From: M55B157 sp040265115
GTDB lineage: Bacteria; Actinomycetota; Actinomycetes; S36-B12
Direction of reading: 5' to 3'
Assembly (NCBI GenBank): GCA_040265115.1
Contig: JBDQGZ010000012.1
Span: 1-21,039 of the forward strand
DNA length: 21,039 nt
Shown here one piece after another: positions 1-6,242 of this stretch. Each line of letters opens with the position of its first letter. The stretch's first letter is position 1. The notes beneath the pieces were generated by a model. The model was not told where the DNA came from, ran no database searches, and saw only the letters and a program-made list of their open reading frames with translations. The translations under genes and the position numbers were made by a program.

Positions 1-21
1 ACCCTGGACCCTTCCACGTTG

Positions 22-92
22 AGCGGGTGACGGGAATCGAACCCGCGCTGTCAGCTTGGGAAGCTGATGTTCTGCCATTGAACTACACCCGC
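22..92 (-). tRNA. tRNA-Gly (anticodon CCC)
   Basis: Read on the minus strand this is a 71-nt cloverleaf. The acceptor arm GCGGGTG pairs with CACCCGC, the anticodon stem is TCAGC/GCTGA, and the 7-nt loop TTCCCAA places CCC at positions 34-36. The T arm contains GGTTCGATTCC. The discriminator base is U, as is usual for bacterial tRNA-Gly, and the 3' CCA is not encoded, so it must be added after transcription. The gene is the last element of a run of minus-strand genes. A short perfect palindrome lies 4 bp upstream of its 5' end. Confidence 0.95.
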
Positions 93-95
93 GGA

Positions 96-112
96 GATTC
101 CCTAGGGGAATC
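96..112. promoter_or_regulatory. Palindrome just upstream of tRNA-Gly
   Basis: GATTCCC-TAG-GGGAATC is a perfect 7-bp-arm inverted repeat with a 3-nt centre, placed 4 bp before the tRNA 5' end. Its CCCTAGGG core also occurs in two of the three larger palindromic repeats in the first 2.9 kb. It could be a tRNA leader hairpin, a processing site or a protein-binding site. No T-tract follows on the minus strand, so a classic intrinsic terminator is unlikely. The function is unknown. Confidence 0.5.
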
Positions 113-142
113 GCGCCCCGCAAGTATGCCACTATCCCAACG

Positions 143-186
143 CCGCAACAAACAGCACTTTTTGCCCCCAAGGAGTTGCGGAGTTC
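143..186 (+). repeat. Palindromic intergenic repeat, copy A
   Basis: One of three related copies of an approximately 45-bp imperfect palindrome. Arms CCGCAAC (143-149) and GTTGCGG (175-181) enclose a 25-nt loop. The right half, CAAGGAGTTGCGGAGTTC, matches the copies at 2181-2225 and 2779-2823 closely. It lies about 30 bp downstream of the stop codon of the minus-strand LLM oxidoreductase gene. It has no open frame of its own. A 3'-end hairpin, an operator or a small dispersed repeat are all possible. Confidence 0.65.
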
Positions 187-216
187 GGAGTCTCTGCGCG
201 AACACCGACGCCACAG

Positions 217-1233
217 TCAGGATTTTGCGCGCTGAGTCTCCGCCATCGCGGGGATGATCCGGTTTCCATACTCCAGCAGCGTTCCGTCCTTGTCGTCATG
301 CTGGAGATAGATCGCAAACTGATCGACTCCCAGATCCTGCAACTCCTGTAGCCGTCGGATGTGCTCCTCTACTGGACCGATGATGCAGAACCGGTCGATC
401 ACCTCATCAGGGACGAAGTCAGTGTGTGCATTGCCTGCTTGACCATGCTCGTTGTAGTCATAGCCCTGGCGATCCCGGATATAGTCGGTCAGCGCGGTCG
501 GAACCTCGGTGCCCTCGCCGTATCGCTCGACGATATCTGCGACGTGGTTGCCGACCATCCCGCCGAACCAGCGCAGCTGATCGCGAGCATGCGCGACATC
601 ATCAGTGACGTAAGCCGGGGCGGCAACGCAGATGGAGATGTCGTCGGGATTGCGTCCTGCATCCTGCGCAGCCCGACGCACCGCATCAATGGTCCAGGCG
701 GCGATCTGCGGGTCGGCGAGTTGCAGGATGAAACCATCGCCCACTTCACCAGTGAGAGCGAGGGCCTTGGGGCCGTAGGCGGCGACATACACCTGGGTGT
801 CACTGTCCTCAGCCCACGGCAGTCGGATAGTGCTGCCCTTGTAGTCGATGGGCCGGCCATTCGTCATGTCCTGCAGATGGCGGACCGCGTCACGCAATTC
901 CGCGATGGTGCAGGGCTTTCCATTCGTCAGTCGGACAGCAGAATCGCCTCGACCTATTCCGATCACTGTTCTGTTGCCGTACATCTCGTTCAGAGTGGCG
1001 AACATCGACGCGGACACGGTGATATCGCGGGTCGCGGGATTGGTCACCATCGGACCCACGATCACCTTGCGTGTCTCGTCGAGGATCTTGGAGTAGATGA
1101 CGTAGGGCTCTTCCCACAGGATGTGCGAGTCGAAGGTCCAGACGTACTTGAAGCCAAGATTCTCGGCACGACGGGCGTAATCGATCACTCGTGATGCTGG
1201 AGGGGTGCACTGCAGGACAATTCCTAAATCCAT
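217..1233 (-). CDS. LLM class F420-dependent oxidoreductase (TIGR03842-like)
   Basis: A 338-residue member of the luciferase-like flavin/F420 oxidoreductase superfamily (TIM-barrel). The N-terminus MDLGIVLQCTPP, the motif FKYVWTFDSH and the segment GPMVTNPATRD closely resemble the actinobacterial TIGR03842 family, which from memory is often encoded beside dihydropyrimidinase and beta-ureidopropionase-like genes. The substrate is unknown. F420 rather than FMN as cofactor is inferred from the family name. Two ATGs compete for the start (1239 and 1233). The purine-rich stretch AGAAAGAG directly abuts the first but sits 6 nt before the second, so I chose 1233. The stop codon of the upstream amidohydrolase gene is only 15 bp away, so the two form an operon. 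A palindromic repeat follows the stop codon. Confidence 0.88.
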   Translation of the reverse strand: MDLGIVLQCTPPASRVIDYARRAENLGFKYVWTFDSHILWEEPYVIYSKILDETRKVIVGPMVTNPATRDITVSASMFATLNEMYGNRTVIGIGRGDSAVRLTNGKPCTIAELRDAVRHLQDMTNGRPIDYKGSTIRLPWAEDSDTQVYVAAYGPKALALTGEVGDGFILQLADPQIAAWTIDAVRRAAQDAGRNPDDISICVAAPAYVTDDVAHARDQLRWFGGMVGNHVADIVERYGEGTEVPTALTDYIRDRQGYDYNEHGQAGNAHTDFVPDEVIDRFCIIGPVEEHIRRLQELQDLGVDQFAIYLQHDDKDGTLLEYGNRIIPAMAETQRAKS

Positions 1234-1248
1234 CGCCATCTCTTTCTG

Positions 1249-2088
1249 TCAGGGTGCGGTGAGATCGGAGTAGCTATCCGGGCGCCGATCCCGATAGAAC
1301 GCCCAGCGATTGCGGATCTCACCAAGCAGGTCGAGATCCAAGTCGCGAATGACAAGTTCAGGTGCGTGGGAATCTGCGACATCTCCTACGAAGGAACCCG
1401 TGGGATCGACGAAGTAGCTCGTGCCGTAGAAGTCGTTGTCCCCGATCTCGGTCTCGATGCCCACTCGATTGATCGCACCGACGAAGAATTCGTTCGCGAC
1501 CGCCGCTGCTGGTTGCTCGAGCTTCCACAGATAGGACGACAGTCCACGATGAGTAGCAGACGGATTGAACACGATCTGCGCACCGTTCAATCCGAGCGCC
1601 CGCCAGCCCTCGGGGAAGTGACGGTCGTAGCAGATGTAGACCCCGATGGGGCCGACGGCAGTCTGGAACACCGGATACCCGAGGTTGCCCGGGCGAAAGT
1701 AGAACTTCTCCCAGAAGCCCTTGACCTGAGGGATGTGATTCTTTCGATACTTCCCCAGGTAGGTCCCGTCCGCATCGATGACCGCTGCGGTATTGAACAG
1801 AATTCCCGGCTGCTCCTCTTCATACATGGGGAGAACCATGACGATCCCGAGTTCCGCCGCAAGTGCTTGGAACCGCTCGGTTGTGGGTCCGGGGATGCTC
1901 TCGGCGTAGGAGTAGTACGCAGGATCTTGGATCTGGCAGAAGTAGGGGCCGTAGAACAGTTCCTGGAAGCAGATCACCTGTGCGCCGTCTGCTGCCGCCT
2001 GTCGAGAGAAGTCTTCATGGGCGACGATCATGCTTTCCATGTCCCCGGTCCATGCGGTCTGAACCAGCGCTGCACGAACACTCGACAT
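1249..2088 (-). CDS. Nitrilase-superfamily amidohydrolase, beta-ureidopropionase-like
   Basis: A 279-residue carbon-nitrogen hydrolase, probably cytosolic. The nitrilase catalytic triad is visible: Glu43 in CFQELFYGPYF, Lys116 in KYRKNHIP and Cys153 in YICYDRHFPE. It resembles N-carbamoyl-beta-alanine and N-carbamoylputrescine amidases, which release CO2 and NH3 from carbamoyl-amines. Pairing with a TIGR03842-type gene favours the last step of reductive pyrimidine or hydantoin breakdown. The dihydropyrimidinase expected in such a pathway is not in the window. I chose the start at 2088 (MSSVRAALVQ) because GGGAG lies 5 nt upstream and the family alignment begins here; the frame stays open 13 codons further upstream. 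It is the first gene of a two-gene operon. N-carbamoylputrescine amidase is the main alternative. Confidence 0.9.
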   Translation of the reverse strand: MSSVRAALVQTAWTGDMESMIVAHEDFSRQAAADGAQVICFQELFYGPYFCQIQDPAYYSYAESIPGPTTERFQALAAELGIVMVLPMYEEEQPGILFNTAAVIDADGTYLGKYRKNHIPQVKGFWEKFYFRPGNLGYPVFQTAVGPIGVYICYDRHFPEGWRALGLNGAQIVFNPSATHRGLSSYLWKLEQPAAAVANEFFVGAINRVGIETEIGDNDFYGTSYFVDPTGSFVGDVADSHAPELVIRDLDLDLLGEIRNRWAFYRDRRPDSYSDLTAP

Positions 2089-2138
2089 GGAGACTCCCTT
2101 GACCTCAGCAACGCGGTGGCCCTGCACTCAGGGATCTC

Positions 2139-2144
2139 ATCGTA
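2139..2144 (-). promoter_or_regulatory. Candidate -10 element for the amidohydrolase/LLM operon
   Basis: On the minus strand TACGAT fits the actinobacterial TANNNT -10 consensus. It lies about 50 bp upstream of the start codon, leaving room for a short leader carrying the Shine-Dalgarno sequence. No convincing -35 is visible at 16-18 bp, so this is only a weak candidate. Confidence 0.35.
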
Positions 2145-2180
2145 GAGCGTTCGAAGGCCCTCCACCCTCATAACCGAATA

Positions 2181-2225
2181 CCGCAACTATTCGCCCCTTT
2201 TCACCCCTAGGGAGTTGCGGAGTTC
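2181..2225 (+). repeat. Palindromic intergenic repeat, copy B
   Basis: The best-formed copy of the repeat family. Arms CCGCAACT (2181-2188) and AGTTGCGG (2213-2220) are perfectly complementary, and the pairing extends outward (GAATA against AGTTC) with one mismatch and one G-T pair. The core CCCCTAGGGAGTTGCG is shared exactly with copy C. The last bases overlap the stop codon of the ATP10-like gene, placing the repeat at the 3' end of that transcript and upstream of the amidohydrolase promoter. Confidence 0.7.
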
Positions 2226-2709
2226 AGGCTTTCCGAGGGGTTTCCAGTGCTGTGAGGATCACATCGAGGCGTTGATCGTCGGGTTCACCTGAGCTACGCG
2301 CGAGGATCTCGCCGTCGCGAGTCACCACCAGGGCGTGAACATCGGCCGAGTTTGGAATGTTGAGGCGTCGTTGAAACGCGGCAACATCGGTATACACGGT
2401 GATCGTGCGAGCTAGCACCCGTGGAACCCGAATCGAGGCGGCCATGCCGCCGTCGATGAACCGGCGGCCCAGTCGCCAACGGGTCCCGATGACGGGAATC
2501 TCCACGATGCAGGTCTGTGAGGATTCCACGCCATCGAGCGGGGATCCGGGAACACCGGCTGATTCGGCGAGCGCAATCCAACGATCCACGCACCCTTGAT
2601 GTTGCTGTTGAAAGGCGACGAGGCACAGGGTTCGGTTCGCAGGCAGGTCAGTCGGCAGTGTGACCTCAAGACCACTCAGTGTCCGACCTGATACATCGGG
2701 AAACCTCAC
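2224..2709 (-). CDS. Thioredoxin-fold protein resembling ATP10
   Basis: A predicted soluble protein of 161 residues if translation begins at the GTG at 2709 (VRFPDVSGRTLSG). The pattern of an N-terminal FPDVSGRTLSG segment, a strand CLVAFQQQHQG, a helix beginning VDRWI, a middle VEIPVIG, and a late strand DVHALVVTRDGEILAR resembles the ATP10/thioredoxin-like fold. No CxxC redox motif is present, so redox activity is doubtful. The start is uncertain: the reading frame extends to a TTG inside repeat copy C (2790), there is another GTG at 2751, and none has a good Shine-Dalgarno sequence. A perfect palindrome (2727-2741) lies 17 bp upstream of the chosen start. The gene stands alone between two inverted copies of the palindromic repeat. 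The family call is from overall pattern only; treat the function as unknown. Confidence 0.6.
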   Translation of the reverse strand: MRFPDVSGRTLSGLEVTLPTDLPANRTLCLVAFQQQHQGCVDRWIALAESAGVPGSPLDGVESSQTCIVEIPVIGTRWRLGRRFIDGGMAASIRVPRVLARTITVYTDVAAFQRRLNIPNSADVHALVVTRDGEILARSSGEPDDQRLDVILTALETPRKA

Positions 2710-2726
2710 AACCCCATGGTGACATG

Positions 2727-2741
2727 GCTCGATGATCGAGC
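2727..2741. promoter_or_regulatory. Perfect palindrome upstream of the ATP10-like gene
   Basis: GCTCGAT-G-ATCGAGC is a perfect 7-bp-arm inverted repeat around one central base, located just before the likely GTG start. Its size and symmetry suit a dimeric repressor site, but the regulator is not identifiable from sequence alone. The neighbouring TetR product is one possibility. Confidence 0.4.
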
Positions 2742-2778
2742 GCTCAGTCACGAGAGATCGCGGAGTCAGTGATTGAGC

Positions 2779-2823
2779 GAAACTTCGCAACTCCCTAGGG
2801 GTGGAAAAGTGCGAAAGTTCTGG
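2779..2823 (-). repeat. Palindromic intergenic repeat, copy C
   Basis: An inverted copy of the repeat at 2181-2225. On the minus strand it shares ACCCCTAGGGAGTTGCG with copy B. Its stem arms are AACTTCGC (2781-2788) and GCGAAAGTT (2811-2819). Where copies A and B have a C-G pair (CCGC/GCGG) this copy has T-A (TCGC/GCGA), a compensatory change that preserves pairing. It begins 8 bp after the TetR stop codon. Confidence 0.65.
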
Positions 2824-2831
2824 AGTCTGGG

Positions 2832-3431
2832 TTAGGCGCGAAGGGAGCGGATGATCGTGTGAATCAGGCCGCGCCAGGCGTTGTAGTCCATCGATGTCGT
2901 CGACATGTCATTGATCAACTGGCCGAGGGTGAACGCCTGAACGAACGTAGCGAAGGCGACGGGATCAATATCGGCAGCGAACCAGCCCTTGTTCTGAGCC
3001 TCGCGGAACAGATCGGCGAAGGCGGACGTGAGTCGCTCTTGCTCAGCACCAAGGGCTGCTTTGAAGTCTGCGTGATAGTGGGCTCGGGCGAGCATGGTGG
3101 CCCGCTCCACACGTGAATCCACCCGCTTGGGCGACTGCACCTGCTCGTTGAGATGGTCGAGAGCGTCGAAGAACTGCTTCGAGGTGCGTGCGGAGGTGAG
3201 CATGTCCGTGATCTGGGCAAGGTCTTGGTCGACCCCGCGGGTGAATCGTCGGACGAGGGCAGCATTGATGAGGTCGTCGAAGTCCTCGAAGTGGTGGTAC
3301 ATCGAGCCTTTGGAGATCCCGGACACCTCGAGGACCTCATTGACATTTAACTGATCGATATCCCGGTCATCGAGCATCTTCACGGCTGTGTCGATGAGTC
3401 GCTCACGAGTGGGATGAGACGGGTTCCGCAT
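2832..3431 (-). CDS. TetR family transcriptional regulator
   Basis: A 199-residue protein with a typical TetR N-terminal DNA-binding domain: helices from RERLIDTAVKML, then the helix-turn-helix NVNEVLEVSGISKGSMYHHFED (about residues 29-50). The C-terminal ligand-binding domain is variable and gives no effector. I chose the ATG at 3431; a GTG lies directly before it at 3434. The upstream FUSC-transporter stop codon is only 7 bp away, so both are read from one mRNA and translation is probably coupled. The simplest role is local control of that transporter operon, perhaps through the palindrome at 5563-5585. The ATCACGTGAT palindrome at the start codon (3430-3439) may be chance. Confidence 0.9.
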   Translation of the reverse strand: MRNPSHPTRERLIDTAVKMLDDRDIDQLNVNEVLEVSGISKGSMYHHFEDFDDLINAALVRRFTRGVDQDLAQITDMLTSARTSKQFFDALDHLNEQVQSPKRVDSRVERATMLARAHYHADFKAALGAEQERLTSAFADLFREAQNKGWFAADIDPVAFATFVQAFTLGQLINDMSTTSMDYNAWRGLIHTIIRSLRA

Positions 3432-3438
3432 CACGTGA

Positions 3439-5541
3439 TCATCTCACGGATGCCGGTGCAGCGGCTACTCGCTCAGCGACGGTGTGCAGCAATTCAAGCC
3501 AATCCACCGCCCACACGGCCGTGGCCAGGGAAGCCGCGATCCTCGGATCTCGCAGATCGAGGTCAGCACTGGCCCGGACAAGTGCGTTGAATGGATCGCG
3601 ATCGGGATGAACCTGCTTGGGCGCCGAGCCGGTGTCCAGCCAGTCCTTCACCTCGGTCCAAGCTGCCTGGGTCCGGTCGAGCTCCGCCTGCACGACTTGT
3701 GCATGGGCGGGAATCACGGGCGCGGTAATGTCCGGCAGCGTAGCGATGTAGACGGCGGAATACATCAGCACGTGCATTGAGCCGGCAACTTGCGGCCATG
3801 TTCCCTTCACCGCGTCCACATCCCGCCGCTGCACGACCGTGAGATCGAAGGCCTCCGCTGCACGGCGCACTACGGCACGATCGGCCGCCCAGGTCCGACG
3901 CAGTTCGCTGGCATCGACCTCACCGAGCACTCTGTGGACTGCGAGGCGCAGGTATTCCATCCCAGCGCTAATGGCTGCACCGAGATCCTGTCGTAGCGAT
4001 GCAACCATGCGGGTGGGCCACATCAGCATGCTGACCATCGCTGCCGTGGCGACCCCCACTCCGATATCGAAGACCCGGTCAATCGCCGTTGCATACTGCG
4101 GCGGCCAACTGACAGCGGCGAGAAGCACGAGAACGAACGCGGAAAAGGCTGCCTGGCCGGCTGTGAATCCCATGGCTCGAGGCGCCCATCCGACGAAGAA
4201 GGCAAGGACGGGAGTGAGAATCCAAAGCAGATCCGGGCTCGCGATGGCTGCCGTCACGATCAGCAGGCCGATACCGACACCAAGGATGGTGCCGCCGATG
4301 GAGCGAAGGGCTTGGGCGCTCGTTGCTGCGGCATCAATGCGCATCACGGAGATGACGCCCAGCAGTACCCAGTAGCCATGGGTGAGGTTGATCAGATTGA
4401 CCAGTGCTGCAGCGAGTGCGAGCGCGATGCCGGTGCGGAGGGCATGGCGTGCCCAGGGGGAGCGAAGGGAGGCATTCACGGTGAGGTCAGTCCACCAGTG
4501 CGACGGTGCTGTCACGCGATCGCCGATACGTCCCACCGGTTGGCCGCAGATCCGTGCCACGAGGACACCTGCGTCGGCGGCGAAGGCCAACAGGACCTGC
4601 GCTCCATGGGATGAGCGGGTGATCTTCACTGCGGCTGCCGGATCCGGGTGCGCCTGGATCTGTTCGATCGCTCGCTGCCGAGTCGCGTGGCGTTCCGCCT
4701 GAGCGACTGAGAGTGCTGGTGAGTGCGTGATTCCCTGCAGCGCATCGGCATTGGAGCGCATGAGTGCAATCGCTGCCTTGGCGGTGTGCGAATTCTCGTC
4801 CGGATCATCTGGCGCCTCGATCCCAGGAATGGAGTCGTAGACGACCTTCAGACGTGCAGCCAGCAGGATGAGCGCATGATCGCCCTCGGTGGTTCCCGAT
4901 GGCCGATACGGGTTTCCGACCCAGTCCCTGGTGACCTTACCGACGGTGAGGCGATATCGATCGCGAGTTGTGTCAATGTCCCCGTCCCCTAGCCAGCGGG
5001 CTGCGATGAAGTCGGCCTGGGCGCGCATGGCTTCGGCGAGATCATGTCGGAAGTTCGCCGTTGAATCCCTGGGGAACACCACGAGGAGGATGAGACTCGT
5101 CACCGCGGTGCCGATTCCCAGACCGGTGAGGACATCGGGCATCTCCGCGAGTTGCACATCGGTGGTGATGGCGATCGCATACATCAGCAGGACAGGGGCT
5201 GACCCGGCCGCGGGTAGTCCTCGCAGTGTCGGCAGGAAGGCTAAGGCGGAACCGGCCAGCAGGGTGACGAGCACGACTGAGACGAGATTGGCGCTCGCCA
5301 GAATCCCGATCACGACGGCGAGAGCTGCGAAGCCTGCGGTAGCGATTGGACCGAACAGCCGCACCCTCCATGAGCCGGAGAAGTCCGACATGCCCAGGAT
5401 CGATGTGGCGAGGAAGGCTCCGTAGACGACGCCCTCTGGATCATCGGCTGCTCGGGACACGAGGAAGGCGATGGTGGGAACGGCGAGCGCGATGCGGATT
5501 CCGCGGCGTACCGCCGAGCGGCTGGGGTCGATGATCCGCAC
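3439..5541 (-). CDS. FUSC family membrane transporter
   Basis: A 700-residue integral membrane protein with the FUSC/aromatic-acid-exporter layout. It has two hydrophobic bundles (about residues 10-160 and 370-520), each followed by a soluble cytoplasmic region. The second bundle starts with the family-like ARHALRTGIALALAAALVN and contains HGYWVLLGVISVM. Members export aromatic acids, fusaric acid or similar small molecules; the substrate here is unknown. The frame is open 23 codons further upstream, but the GTG at 5541 is preceded at 7 nt by TAGGGT, the spacing of an actinobacterial leaderless promoter; the AGGG in it could otherwise act as a Shine-Dalgarno sequence. It is the first gene of an operon with the TetR gene and diverges from dcd. 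Confidence 0.85.
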   Translation of the reverse strand: MRIIDPSRSAVRRGIRIALAVPTIAFLVSRAADDPEGVVYGAFLATSILGMSDFSGSWRVRLFGPIATAGFAALAVVIGILASANLVSVVLVTLLAGSALAFLPTLRGLPAAGSAPVLLMYAIAITTDVQLAEMPDVLTGLGIGTAVTSLILLVVFPRDSTANFRHDLAEAMRAQADFIAARWLGDGDIDTTRDRYRLTVGKVTRDWVGNPYRPSGTTEGDHALILLAARLKVVYDSIPGIEAPDDPDENSHTAKAAIALMRSNADALQGITHSPALSVAQAERHATRQRAIEQIQAHPDPAAAVKITRSSHGAQVLLAFAADAGVLVARICGQPVGRIGDRVTAPSHWWTDLTVNASLRSPWARHALRTGIALALAAALVNLINLTHGYWVLLGVISVMRIDAAATSAQALRSIGGTILGVGIGLLIVTAAIASPDLLWILTPVLAFFVGWAPRAMGFTAGQAAFSAFVLVLLAAVSWPPQYATAIDRVFDIGVGVATAAMVSMLMWPTRMVASLRQDLGAAISAGMEYLRLAVHRVLGEVDASELRRTWAADRAVVRRAAEAFDLTVVQRRDVDAVKGTWPQVAGSMHVLMYSAVYIATLPDITAPVIPAHAQVVQAELDRTQAAWTEVKDWLDTGSAPKQVHPDRDPFNALVRASADLDLRDPRIAASLATAVWAVDWLELLHTVAERVAAAPASVR

Positions 5542-5548
5542 GGTGTTG

Positions 5549-5585
5549 ACCCTATGGGGTGGCGAAGGCGATAGCCTCGCCTTCG
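5549..5585. promoter_or_regulatory. Back-to-back leaderless promoters of dcd and the FUSC operon, with palindrome
   Basis: For dcd, TAGCCT (5572-5577) is followed by 7 nt and the GTG at 5585. For FUSC, minus-strand TAGGGT (5554-5549) is followed by 7 nt and its GTG at 5541. Each -10 hexamer lies 17 bp from the other, which is where the opposing promoter's -35 should be, so the two promoters overlap completely. The perfect inverted repeat CGAAGGCGA-TAGCC-TCGCCTTCG (5563-5585) covers the dcd -10 and start. It is a good candidate operator, possibly for the TetR regulator at the end of the FUSC operon. All of this is inferred from sequence. Confidence 0.55.
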
Positions 5586-6160
5586 TGCTGCTCTCCGATA
5601 GAGACCTCAAAGCCGAGATCGATGCGGGCCGGGTGGGCCTGGATCCCTTCGACCCGTCGATGGTTCAGCCGTCGAGTATCGATGTCCGTCTGGACCGCTA
5701 CTTCCGGGTCTTCGAGAACCACCGCTATCCGCATATCGACCCCGCGGAGGAGCAGCCGGATCTCACCTCGCTCGTCGAGACGGTTGAGGATCCGTTCATT
5801 CTGCATCCGGGGGAGTTCGTACTGGCCTCGACTTATGAGGTGGTCACCCTTCCTGATGACATCGCCGGTCGGCTCGAGGGCAAGTCTTCCCTGGGCCGAC
5901 TCGGTCTGCTCACGCATTCCACGGCTGGTTTCATCGATCCGGGATTCTCCGGGCACGTCACCTTGGAGTTGAGCAATGTGGCGACTCTGCCCATCAAGTT
6001 GTGGCCGGGGATGAAGATCGGGCAGTTGTGCCTTTTCCGACTGTCCTCGCCGGCGGAGCATCCCTATGGGTCGCAGGTGTATGGCTCGCGATACCAGGGC
6101 CAGCGCGGGCCGACCCCGAGCAGGTCATTCGCGAACTTCCACCGCACCGACCTGCGTTAG
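5585..6160 (+). CDS. dcd: dCTP deaminase, dUMP-forming type
   Basis: A 191-residue cytosolic enzyme that makes dUMP precursor for thymidylate. It closely matches mycobacterial Dcd as I remember it: LLSDRDLKAEI at the N-terminus, VQPSSIDVRLD, LEGKSSLGRLGLLTHSTAG, the catalytic-region Glu128 in GFSGHVTLELSN, and YQGQRGPTPSRS near the end. The mycobacterial enzyme both deaminates dCTP and hydrolyses dUTP; I infer the same here from similarity. The GTG start at 5585 is fixed by homology although the frame is open to 5471. No Shine-Dalgarno sequence is suitably placed, and a TANNNT hexamer 7 nt upstream suggests a leaderless mRNA. It diverges from the FUSC gene with overlapping control DNA. Confidence 0.97.
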   Translation: MLLSDRDLKAEIDAGRVGLDPFDPSMVQPSSIDVRLDRYFRVFENHRYPHIDPAEEQPDLTSLVETVEDPFILHPGEFVLASTYEVVTLPDDIAGRLEGKSSLGRLGLLTHSTAGFIDPGFSGHVTLELSNVATLPIKLWPGMKIGQLCLFRLSSPAEHPYGSQVYGSRYQGQRGPTPSRSFANFHRTDLR

Positions 6161-6230
6161 CGCAGCCCCCGGTGCGCGCATCCGCGTCGTCACTTCCACG
6201 ATGGGCGTAGACAGGTTGAACCGACACTCC

Positions 6231-6236
6231 TAGGTT
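6231..6236 (+). promoter_or_regulatory. Candidate leaderless -10 of the NmrA-like gene
   Basis: TAGGTT fits TANNNT and ends 6 nt before the ATG at 6243, the spacing expected for transcription starting at or next to the start codon. No Shine-Dalgarno sequence is present. No clear -35 is visible at 16-18 bp. Confidence 0.45.
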
Positions 6237-6242
6237 GTTCGC

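Noticed and set aside
361..2145. Plus-strand frames opposite the LLM oxidoreductase (361-1194) and the amidohydrolase (1366-2145)
   Set aside because: Shadows of well-conserved minus-strand genes whose catalytic motifs are intact.
3430..3439. ATCACGTGAT palindrome at the TetR start codon as an operator
   Set aside because: It lies at an internal gene junction of an operon with no promoter in sight, and a 10-bp palindrome is short enough to be chance.
5471..5584. N-terminal extension of dcd
   Set aside because: Family alignment begins at LLSDRDL, and the extension would overlap the coding start of the FUSC gene.
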